From a virus: DNA of 64,000 nucleotides. Location of the stretch: IMG/VR virus record IMGVR_UViG_3300027797_000021, positions 27,617 through 91,616 of that record; one strand, 5' to 3'. The translations under genes and the position numbers were made by a program. Shown here in pieces: positions 1-8,366 of the stretch. Within the stretch, counting starts at the first letter, position 1. Every line of letters starts with the position of its first letter. The notes beneath the pieces were generated by a model. It ran no database searches and had not been told where the DNA came from. It was given only the letters and a program-made list of their open reading frames with translations.

Positions 1-1413
1 AGAGTCACCAATGGCACCTGTGTTGGTGCTGATTAGGCGTAGGTCTGCTCTGGCTGCACCTACTGGTGCTGTACCTGAAATAGACAGACGGGTACTCGTA
101 GTGCAGGCATTGGCAGAACTATTTGCCAAACTAATAAAAACACCTGCGCTGTCGTACCAGTCGATACGTGCGCTGTAAGTTCGCGCACCTACAAGTCTCA
201 AGACTTGTGCAGAGAAAGTGTAACTTGTGCCCTCCGTTATAGGGAACACGCCAGTGCCGCCGCATGAGGGACCGTACGCAGCTGTCACTAATGCAGATGA
301 CACCATTGACCATGAACCACTACCACCCGCAATAGTACCAGCCGTTTTCGTATTCGTACAAGAGGTGCTCGTCGTATTCCAGTTTGCAACATCAAACTCA
401 AACGACGGGTTAATGATTAAGTTGGCACGTCCGACGAGTTGGGAACTACTAGCGTGTGCTGTACCTGTCCACATTTTGCCTGCCATGCTACCGTCAAAAT
501 AACTGCCCAGTGCTGATGACTGTTCAAATAAAATATTATCAAACTTAGTTGTCCAACCAGCAGTTAAGCCAGTAGTCCCTGATGCCAAAATTATTCTTGC
601 TTTAGTAGCAGTTGCTGGGGCAGTCCCAAAAGCAGACCTTCTCACCCAGCCAGCAAGTGTAGTTAAGTTTCCACTTCCAGCACTTGTATTGTCAGATATA
701 TAAGTACCTGCAGATGTAAACCACTGAACTCCAATATAAATGTTCCTTGTAGAACCAGAAACATTACGGCAATAAGCGCTTAGATAATATGGTGTATTTG
801 GTGTAACAGTAATAAAATCATGATAAGCCAAGTTGTAGTCTGTTGCGCTTGAAGTTACAAGAAGATCGCCAGAGCCAGAATAAGGAGAAACAGTGTTTCT
901 GCTTATTGTTGCACCACTTTGTCCAAGCCAATTATTTGTACCTGTCCCAAACGACGGATTAGCTATTAAGTTCACACGAGTTTTAGACCAAGTTCTTGTA
1001 ACCTGCGTTTCTATGGGGGCAACCTCGAAATACTTTCCTGTTGTATTACCCGTTGTCAAAGGAGTGATAAATATTTTTCCTCCGCCAGGACCAGTATCTC
1101 CAATTTCGTATTGTGGATAGGAATAATCGTCATAGATTTGTACACCAGGTATATCGTAAGACAGTCCATCATCCAAGTTTACAGTTAAGTTAATATCATT
1201 AATGTCTCCAATAATATATGTCAATTTTTCCAGTATACTTGCATCTGTGTTTTCTAATTCATTAAGTATTCTTGAAAAATCAGTTTTTAATAAATTACTT
1301 TCTAAGTTTTCAGACAAACTATTTCTTGGAGACTTAAATTTTATTCTATTCAATTGGAATAAAGGTTCTCTAATTCTATATTTATTTTCAGTTTTATTAA
1401 AAGTAATAGCCAT
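1..1413 (-). CDS. Receptor-binding/tail adhesin with tandem carbohydrate-binding-like modules (partial, C-terminus off window)
   Basis: The frame is open from the ATG at 1413 to the window edge (471 codons), starting one base after the previous stop. Residues 1-100 are charged and probably helical, as expected of a virion-anchoring part. Residues 104-115 carry IGDTGPGGGKIF, the start of a Gly-rich domain common in predicted surface proteins of actinobacteria. From residue 146 (RVNLIANPSFG) a beta-sandwich module of the CBM4/9 type begins, followed by a YFDGSM...WTGTAHAS linker and a second module from residue 329 (RANLIINPSFEF). This NLIxNPSF...W module series is typical of actinobacteriophage minor tail proteins and adhesins. 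It lies at the distal end of the tail cluster, as expected of a receptor-binding protein. Base composition becomes richer in G+C toward the edge. The family-level role is well supported; the ligand is unknown. Confidence 0.75.
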   Translation of the reverse strand, partial: MAITFNKTENKYRIREPLFQLNRIKFKSPRNSLSENLESNLLKTDFSRILNELENTDASILEKLTYIIGDINDINLTVNLDDGLSYDIPGVQIYDDYSYPQYEIGDTGPGGGKIFITPLTTGNTTGKYFEVAPIETQVTRTWSKTRVNLIANPSFGTGTNNWLGQSGATISRNTVSPYSGSGDLLVTSSATDYNLAYHDFITVTPNTPYYLSAYCRNVSGSTRNIYIGVQWFTSAGTYISDNTSAGSGNLTTLAGWVRRSAFGTAPATATKARIILASGTTGLTAGWTTKFDNILFEQSSALGSYFDGSMAGKMWTGTAHASSSQLVGRANLIINPSFEFDVANWNTTSTSCTNTKTAGTIAGGSGSWSMVSSALVTAAYGPSCGGTGVFPITEGTSYTFSAQVLRLVGARTYSARIDWYDSAGVFISLANSSANACTTSTRLSISGTAPVGAARADLRLISTNTGAIGDS

Positions 1414-1414
1414 T

Positions 1415-3559
1415 TTAGCCTTCTTCGCTGTGCTTGAATTTAACTCTTATACTATCTATTGATGGAGATACTAATGGGTTACTTGACCTGTATAAATCTG
1501 CCCTATATCTAACTGCATCGATGGGTCTAGTTATCTCTGAAAAATACTTAATTTGAGACACGCCACTCAAGGATTGTGATGCAACGATTTCCCTAGAGCC
1601 AAATACATTGTCTATGGTGAATGTAAAGGATGAATCTGATACCCGTTGCCTGAATTCGTATGGATCTAGATAGGTGAAATAATCCAAGAATAAAGTTCCA
1701 TAGTCAGATATTGATTTTCCAGACATAATGTTGAAATTTATTAACCCTTGAAAATTTTTATCATACGCAATTTTTATAAAGTTTATTCCTTTTTTAAAGT
1801 TCCATTCGACATCTCTGCTAAGTGTTCCGCTAGGAAGATCAGCTATTAGGACGTCATTAAGGTATATGGCTAAGTTAAAATCTTCTCTACTCTTTGTTAC
1901 CATATGCACAGCACTGTTTTCTGAATCGCAGTTAATCTTAGCATCCAGTAGGCCTGAGCATATATCGTAAGGGCCTGGACTAATGGAGCTTAATTGATTT
2001 ACTATTGGAGAACTAACAGTTACATCTGATCCATTAACAGCGTTTACTTTTTCGCTCCATATATTTAATGCCCTATATATTTCTACTGCATTTACGGATG
2101 AGGATCTGAATATTATATAGTTCTTAAACGAATTTATTCCAGACAAAATAAACGGTTGCTTAATGACCTCTGAGCCAACTACTGCTATTCTATAAACGCT
2201 CTTACCAAAATATACAGACGTATTGGGATTCAATTCGTTTACATTAAGGGACGTTGTATTCAAGTCAATTAGCTCAAATCCACCCTTGCTCAGTCCACCA
2301 TCCTCTATGGTTTTCATAGACTTAGTTGATGATTGTAAGTTAACCGATGTTGGATTTGAATTATTATTTGCATTGATTGGATCAATCGCTATCCAATTAA
2401 AGTTTTCGATTCCAACAGCAGATGGATTATCTACTGCTACAAAATAGCTTATGTCATAGCCGGATCCCGTTTGGTGATTTACGTCAAGCGCAACTGACTC
2501 TATTGTCAATAGTCCATTGTCAGTTACTGGAATTGATAATGGTTTAGATATCAGAGTTGCTCTTTTGTCATGATATTTTGCACCTATAAAAAGGTCCCTT
2601 AGTCCAAAATTATACATATAAGGCTTGTCAGAGTTATTGGAAGTTTCATCAGCATATGTTTTAAACATAGTTAATTTAATTCTAGAGTATTTCAATGGAT
2701 TAAATGTAAAAGAAAATCTATCATAATCAGATCTTGAATTCTTTATTTTTATTTGTTCCGGAATTGAGGAATCATTTGCAGTTGCTGTTACAATTACGGT
2801 AACTGGACTTGCTGTTAACAGTGTTCCTTCAATCTTGGATATTGTAAAATTATTATTGATAGGGATATCAATATCCATTGAAGTCAAAGATGATTGTGCA
2901 GATTGATGCTTGTAGCTCCAGTATGTATCAGTTAACCCATCTAGAGCATTATCGAAATCACTGATAGAGGTATTACTGTAAACCTCTGCGCCGTTTTCAA
3001 ATATTGAAACCTTTACAGATTGAATATCCACTATAGACGAAGATATCATATCAAATATACCAGAGCTAATTTTTGGAATAGTTACATTTCCTATAGATGT
3101 ATCAACAAAAGCGTTAGTTAGGGACATGTCTATGTTATCTGTGTTTGAAAAATTATCAACTAAAGAATAAAAAAATCCATCTGAATTTAAATTAGAAAAT
3201 ATTAATTGATCCACCTTTCCTTCTAGTTCTCTTCTTTTTGTCTTTAAATTTGACAACCTTTTATTTAAAGAAGTTATTGTTGACATTAACTCATGGTTGT
3301 TTTCATTGACACATTCATATAGAATTTCTAGATTAAATAGAGAAGTTATCATTAACTCATTAAGGTCAAAATGATTAATTGTATTAGATTGATTTAGAGA
3401 ATCGTAGTCAACAGAGATAGGAATGCCAATTTTATTGCTTGAAAAATATGTATTGAATATTTTTCTTATTTCTTGCTCTGAGGGTTTATTACCAGATGAA
3501 TAAAATAGTTTGTATATATTATTTAAAAATTTTCTTTTTTGTATCGTTGCTATGTTCAT
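1415..3559 (-). CDS. Baseplate/tail peripheral protein with discoidin-like domain (paralogue 3 of 3)
   Basis: A 714-residue protein with no enzyme motif that I recognise. Residues 1-130 are helical, with a coiled-coil stretch near residues 90-120 rich in Lys, Arg, Glu and Leu. A beta domain follows at about 180-310 with the ALDGLTDTYW pattern seen in F5/8 type C (discoidin-like) folds. Next comes a segment reading NFGLRDLFIGAKYHDKRA and SKPLSIPV, then further beta-sandwich sequence. The same order of helical N-terminus, discoidin-like domain and GLRD segment recurs in the two upstream genes, so I read the three as paralogues. The ATG overlaps the previous stop as ATGA, indicating translational coupling. 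A role as a baseplate-arm or fibre-attachment subunit is inferred from position just before the adhesin. Confidence 0.6.
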   Translation of the reverse strand: MNIATIQKRKFLNNIYKLFYSSGNKPSEQEIRKIFNTYFSSNKIGIPISVDYDSLNQSNTINHFDLNELMITSLFNLEILYECVNENNHELMSTITSLNKRLSNLKTKRRELEGKVDQLIFSNLNSDGFFYSLVDNFSNTDNIDMSLTNAFVDTSIGNVTIPKISSGIFDMISSSIVDIQSVKVSIFENGAEVYSNTSISDFDNALDGLTDTYWSYKHQSAQSSLTSMDIDIPINNNFTISKIEGTLLTASPVTVIVTATANDSSIPEQIKIKNSRSDYDRFSFTFNPLKYSRIKLTMFKTYADETSNNSDKPYMYNFGLRDLFIGAKYHDKRATLISKPLSIPVTDNGLLTIESVALDVNHQTGSGYDISYFVAVDNPSAVGIENFNWIAIDPINANNNSNPTSVNLQSSTKSMKTIEDGGLSKGGFELIDLNTTSLNVNELNPNTSVYFGKSVYRIAVVGSEVIKQPFILSGINSFKNYIIFRSSSVNAVEIYRALNIWSEKVNAVNGSDVTVSSPIVNQLSSISPGPYDICSGLLDAKINCDSENSAVHMVTKSREDFNLAIYLNDVLIADLPSGTLSRDVEWNFKKGINFIKIAYDKNFQGLINFNIMSGKSISDYGTLFLDYFTYLDPYEFRQRVSDSSFTFTIDNVFGSREIVASQSLSGVSQIKYFSEITRPIDAVRYRADLYRSSNPLVSPSIDSIRVKFKHSEEG

Positions 3560-5751
3560 GATTTTTTAACCTTAGCTATTAATTGGTAAGAATATATACT
3601 TGGAGTGAAATTTATTCTATTTTTTTTAACTATTTTTATCTTAACTAAAATATTTTTTACCTCTTTTGGTATTGTAGGATAGCTAAGGTACGATCCGCCA
3701 GATAATCTGTATTCATTCAGAACTGATTGATTAAAGAATAATACTTCCGGTATACCTGAAAAGTCTAATTGTATAGGAGATATCTGAATCCAATTACTGC
3801 CATTATCCACTGAGATATATCCTAATATAGATACATTTTTTAACATCTCCTCATCAATGTTGGAGTTAATATCTAGCATGACTGACTCTACGGGAAAATC
3901 AAAACTGAATGGTAACGAAACCATTTCCAACTGCGAATTAAAAGTTTCTTTATAAACTTCTATATCCCTTAGCCCTATACACCAGCGCTTAGCCGGATAT
4001 CTTTCCTTAGATGTTTCCAGTGGTATTGAATATTTTGTTATTCTTTCCTGAGCAGTAAAAGACTGCTCTATTACAGTTATCATATTTACCGTACTTCCGT
4101 CATCTAGCAGTGTTGGCGTGGCCTGATTTAAAATGTAAATATCTAATAAATCATCAAAGTCGTTTTGAGCAGCGTCGATTGTGTCATAGTTTTTATTTTT
4201 TATTTCATCTTCGGTAACATCTATAGAGTCTAAGAATCTTGGAACACGTATCACTATAAAATTGCCATTTATATCCTTGTTAGGAGAATTTTCTGAAAAC
4301 CATCCCTCAAAATACGCCTTCACTTGCTCATTGGATGGGTTAGTTATACTGAATTCTATAACGTAGAACTTTCTTGCAACTGGCTTCTTTTTAATAAAAA
4401 CCTCAATATACTTAGAGGCTTTTCCTAATTTTGAGTATTCTGTTGGATTTGAAATCGTAGGTAGGAGATTATATCTGTTATATTCAACCTTTTCGTATAT
4501 GTCCTTATTCAAGGCATCAGGATTAAAGCGTTCTAGGTTTGCAAAAGGGTTATTTATATTCGAGGAGGTTGGCTTCCAATATACGTGTTGCATTTCTATA
4601 TTGGAATATTCCTGCTGCTTAAATGAAACTTGAACTTTAAAGACTTGCCTCTCAGCAAATCTTACTGTTGCCTTACTGTAAAAGTATGATTTAGCCATTT
4701 GCAAGTTTAGCGGAACCAATGAAGACCCTATATATATTGGAGCATCAAGCACTTCTTGTGATACCCCATCTTTTCCATATACTACTATGCTAGTAACTTC
4801 TACATATTTCATTGAACCAAAGTATGGAGTGATATCTATGCTATTAGCAACAGAGCTATTTGAGGAAGCCAATTCCAGGTCTAGCACCAGAGGGTCTGCG
4901 GTGTTGTGAGTTGACCAATCTACTAAATCACCTTCGCCAGTATTTGAACTATTAAATTCAGATTTAATATATTTAAATTCATTTTCCCTCGCCGGAATAG
5001 AGGGTTGGGGTGTTGGTTTACTCTTGTCAACGTTCAATGCTTCATATTCAAAGTAGGTTAAGGGATTAGAATCTTTTAAGCTGGTAAGATTATTTAAAGC
5101 AGAACTACGTTCAAATATGTATTGATATTCACTGCTTTCTTCCGAGTCTGTAGCCTTGATTACTTGATGACTATTGCCGATAAAGCCTCCGGAACTTAAA
5201 ACTTTTACTAGGTTAGCATTCCATTTTTGGGCAGCAGATACAGACAGGCTCATTATTCCATTTTTAATTAATGGATTTAATCCAGCCTGTATTCTGGAAT
5301 AGTCTATCAAGTCATCGTTATCAAAAGAATCTCCTACATAATAAATATCATCAGCTGGACTTCTGGAATACATCTGTAAGATTTTAGATTTTGATGCTAT
5401 TCTTTCTGAAAATCTTTTTTCATTTTCTATTTCTGTTGAAAATAAATTAAATATACTGATCGACTTTGCATTTAAGAAGTCAACTTGACTAGCTATAGCA
5501 TTAAGGTCAGTTGAACAGCCATCGAAAAATAGATTAACTTTTGATGAGATTGGTGGCTCACCCTTAATAAACGGATAATACTGAGTTAACGGTGCACCGA
5601 TTTGTTCGCGCACTTCAGTTAGAATATTTGAATACTCACTCGCTATTTCTTCTTTAGAAAAAATTCCCCTAGAATTAACTACGTTAATTAATCTAGATAC
5701 TTTAATTAATAATTGCTGATATGTTAATAGATTTGCGGATAATTGTGTCAT
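3556..5751 (-). CDS. Baseplate/tail peripheral protein, discoidin-like family (paralogue 2 of 3)
   Basis: A 731-residue virion protein. The N-terminal 130 residues are helical. Beta-rich segments follow, and near residue 590 the sequence RWCIGLRDIEVY matches in type and order the FGLRDLFIG segment of the downstream neighbour. That segment is followed by SLPFSFDFPVESVMLDIN, comparable to SKPLSIPV...VALDVN there. It carries one Ala-Thr-Pro site (NQATPTLLDD). It overlaps the next gene by four bases and follows the previous one after ten, so the trio should be co-translated. I see no catalytic motif. By analogy with large phages such arrays of related beta proteins build baseplate periphery, but that is inference from position. 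Confidence 0.55.
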   Translation of the reverse strand: MTQLSANLLTYQQLLIKVSRLINVVNSRGIFSKEEIASEYSNILTEVREQIGAPLTQYYPFIKGEPPISSKVNLFFDGCSTDLNAIASQVDFLNAKSISIFNLFSTEIENEKRFSERIASKSKILQMYSRSPADDIYYVGDSFDNDDLIDYSRIQAGLNPLIKNGIMSLSVSAAQKWNANLVKVLSSGGFIGNSHQVIKATDSEESSEYQYIFERSSALNNLTSLKDSNPLTYFEYEALNVDKSKPTPQPSIPARENEFKYIKSEFNSSNTGEGDLVDWSTHNTADPLVLDLELASSNSSVANSIDITPYFGSMKYVEVTSIVVYGKDGVSQEVLDAPIYIGSSLVPLNLQMAKSYFYSKATVRFAERQVFKVQVSFKQQEYSNIEMQHVYWKPTSSNINNPFANLERFNPDALNKDIYEKVEYNRYNLLPTISNPTEYSKLGKASKYIEVFIKKKPVARKFYVIEFSITNPSNEQVKAYFEGWFSENSPNKDINGNFIVIRVPRFLDSIDVTEDEIKNKNYDTIDAAQNDFDDLLDIYILNQATPTLLDDGSTVNMITVIEQSFTAQERITKYSIPLETSKERYPAKRWCIGLRDIEVYKETFNSQLEMVSLPFSFDFPVESVMLDINSNIDEEMLKNVSILGYISVDNGSNWIQISPIQLDFSGIPEVLFFNQSVLNEYRLSGGSYLSYPTIPKEVKNILVKIKIVKKNRINFTPSIYSYQLIAKVKKS

Positions 5752-5761
5752 ATAAGTCTCT

Positions 5762-8365
5762 TTATCTTAAGTAGGAATTTAATTTTCCATAATATGGATC
5801 ATAGTTTATTGTTTTCATTTTTAATATTAAACTATCAATTGATATTGGATCTGTTGATTCCGTTATGTTTTTTCTTAGAATTATCCTAAACCTTAAGTCA
5901 TTTGGAATATACTGATATATTACCTTAAAAGCAGTATTTATGTTTTTATTAAAAACAATTCCTTGTCCACTGTGAATAAAAATGGTATCATTGGTATCAT
6001 AAAAACTATTCGTCTGAGAAGTAGAAGTGTAGTTAGTTATATTAAGGGCATAAGATCCATCTGATAGCTGAACCCTTACGGGAGAATATCCGGCAAAGTT
6101 TCCTATAAAACTAGTACCAGTAACTTTGCTGAAAAAAGCGTTAGTTGCAGCGCCGGCGCTAATGTACGGAGTATATGATAACCTAATATAGCTATTTGAA
6201 TCAGTTTGTCTGAATTGTTCACCTGGTCCATTTTCTGTCCCAAAAGATTTAACTGATTCAAGAAATATATTTTGTCTAGTAAAATCAATTTCATCTGGTG
6301 AAGACGTGGAATAATCTAAGGAGTAGCTAGCTACGTAAGTGTCTGCCTGATTCAAGGATTCAATGGACAACGTAATTGTTTTATTACCATTGGAATAAAC
6401 ATAACTAGCGTTACCTCTTGGTATCAACATGCCATTCTTGTAAACATTGATCGAATTATCTATTGCGCTAAAGCGAAGCGTTGCTTTTTTAGATGCTGGA
6501 TCAAAAAATAATATTTCAGATTCTATAAAAGAAACACCATAAGGAACTATCGGAGTCCAATCTGACTCTCGGTTTGGGGCAGGCTTGTTAGAAATGGATA
6601 CTTCATAAGAGGCTGCAGAGCTTAGATCTAGCCCGGAAGGTACTAGCGAGAGGGAATTGTTTGCCTGATTAATCTTTGCCTTTAGGGCAGTTACTTGCCC
6701 ATCTACTGGAATTTTTTTACTAACAAAAACAGCTTTATTACTTGCTTGATCTAAAGTTTCAATTAGCTCTATAGACTTTAGTGAAAATGAATACTCGTAA
6801 GATTCTTCAGATTCTGTTATCTGAGAATTATTAACTGCATTGATGTTGGGGAAGGAAATCATTGGATCAGAGAATTGATTACGATAATCTGCCATTGTAT
6901 TAGATGAATTATACTGAGTAAATCCAGGTTGATTAATTCTACTTGTAACCCTGCTATTCATTCCCATTTCTAAATATTCTTTGTTATCAAAAATATTTAA
7001 TTTACCAGAGAACCCGTCCAACATCGTATTGACTAGGTTAACAAATATTGGAGTATTAGAAAATACATTTGTGTCTTCCATAATTAGAGAATTGAAATCT
7101 TTAATTTGTTCATTTAGGGTTGAGATATATGAACTAAACTCAGCGGGAAATCTGTAAGTATAATAATCGTTATCTAGGTAATTGTTTTTTGATAGGCCAG
7201 CTATGGTATTTTTTCTAACAAAAAACCAATAAACTATATCTTGAAATTTGCTAAACCTTTTAGCTCTATCATTAATTACTGCCTTTACAAAGGAGTCTAA
7301 TACTCTTGCATTTAGCTCTGAGGACAACGCAGTCTTATTCGATCTGGTATAGTTTGATTGATTAAAAATAAATATAACTTTTTTTACACTTTTTTGATCA
7401 AATCTTAATTCGAAAACTCCATTGATTAGTCTTGGCTCATCTAGGAGGGTTGTATAATTTTCTGCGGCACTGCTATTGTTTGACTGCTGTGGAGAACCAT
7501 GAAATAGTACTACCTGAAGAAGTTGAAAGTTATTAGATTCATTTGGATTAAATCTAATAGTATCAATATTTACGCTACGTTGTAAATCGATTTCAGATAA
7601 TGTGACTGCCCCTTTAATTAGAGAGTAATCATACTTGATATATTTTAAAGATTCTGTGATTTGAGAATCAAGTATAACCGGGCTCTTAACAGTTATGGTC
7701 CATGAGTCTGATAGGTTATCATTAAATAAATTAAAGAAATCATTATTAGTAGTTATGTAATTACTATAATTTGTTTTAATATTAATATTTTTAATGTTTC
7801 TAATTATATTTTTTATATCTTGAGAGTTGCCAATTTTTAAAACCCCAAGAGATCCATCTACAAAAGCGTTGCCGTTTTCTCCAAATTGAACATTATCTCT
7901 ATCGGGAATATTAAATCTGACATTATCTGACCTGTAGTCATTAATGAAACTGTCAAATTTTTCTATATAGTTAGCGTTAAAAAGATCATCTTTACCAGAT
8001 ATGAATTCGTAATTATCAATAAATAATTCTAATTTATCTAAATCATTTTGAACTTTATCTATTTCTGAAGAAAAAATATCCACCATAGATGACAACACTA
8101 GACCATGGGCATTTGCTGCAGAAAAAAGTTGTTGCTCCCTTAGATATAGATTTCTAAATGAGTCAATTAATATTTCTTTTGAGATTACAGAGAATGCTGG
8201 TATCCGTGACGCTGAAAAGTTTTTGTCAACTACATTAGCATTTATTTTATCTACTAGTGATGATAGTTCTACTTTAGAAATTTTCATACTTTTGATTAAA
8301 GAAGAAATACTAGTTCTAGTTGAAGAAGAGTATTGATTTATGGTTTCTGGTAAATAATTTAACAT
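5762..8365 (-). CDS. Baseplate/tail peripheral protein, discoidin-like family (paralogue 1 of 3)
   Basis: An 867-residue protein, the longest of the paralogous trio. Residues 1-130 are predicted helical by eye. Residues about 200-330 look like a discoidin-type beta sandwich (LFNDNLSDSWTI, then KSVKKVIFIFNQSNY closing the sheet). Around residue 520-560 EYSFSLKSIELIE and VSKKIPVDG correspond to the GLRD and SKPLSI segments of the two downstream genes. The remaining C-terminal part is further beta sandwich ending YYGKLNSYLR. It lacks the tripeptide Ala-Thr-Pro that its neighbours carry. The start follows a one-base gap after the upstream gene. The function is inferred only from position and paralogy: a peripheral baseplate subunit or arm. 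Confidence 0.55.
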   Translation of the reverse strand: MLNYLPETINQYSSSTRTSISSLIKSMKISKVELSSLVDKINANVVDKNFSASRIPAFSVISKEILIDSFRNLYLREQQLFSAANAHGLVLSSMVDIFSSEIDKVQNDLDKLELFIDNYEFISGKDDLFNANYIEKFDSFINDYRSDNVRFNIPDRDNVQFGENGNAFVDGSLGVLKIGNSQDIKNIIRNIKNINIKTNYSNYITTNNDFFNLFNDNLSDSWTITVKSPVILDSQITESLKYIKYDYSLIKGAVTLSEIDLQRSVNIDTIRFNPNESNNFQLLQVVLFHGSPQQSNNSSAAENYTTLLDEPRLINGVFELRFDQKSVKKVIFIFNQSNYTRSNKTALSSELNARVLDSFVKAVINDRAKRFSKFQDIVYWFFVRKNTIAGLSKNNYLDNDYYTYRFPAEFSSYISTLNEQIKDFNSLIMEDTNVFSNTPIFVNLVNTMLDGFSGKLNIFDNKEYLEMGMNSRVTSRINQPGFTQYNSSNTMADYRNQFSDPMISFPNINAVNNSQITESEESYEYSFSLKSIELIETLDQASNKAVFVSKKIPVDGQVTALKAKINQANNSLSLVPSGLDLSSAASYEVSISNKPAPNRESDWTPIVPYGVSFIESEILFFDPASKKATLRFSAIDNSINVYKNGMLIPRGNASYVYSNGNKTITLSIESLNQADTYVASYSLDYSTSSPDEIDFTRQNIFLESVKSFGTENGPGEQFRQTDSNSYIRLSYTPYISAGAATNAFFSKVTGTSFIGNFAGYSPVRVQLSDGSYALNITNYTSTSQTNSFYDTNDTIFIHSGQGIVFNKNINTAFKVIYQYIPNDLRFRIILRKNITESTDPISIDSLILKMKTINYDPYYGKLNSYLR

Positions 8366-8366
8366 T

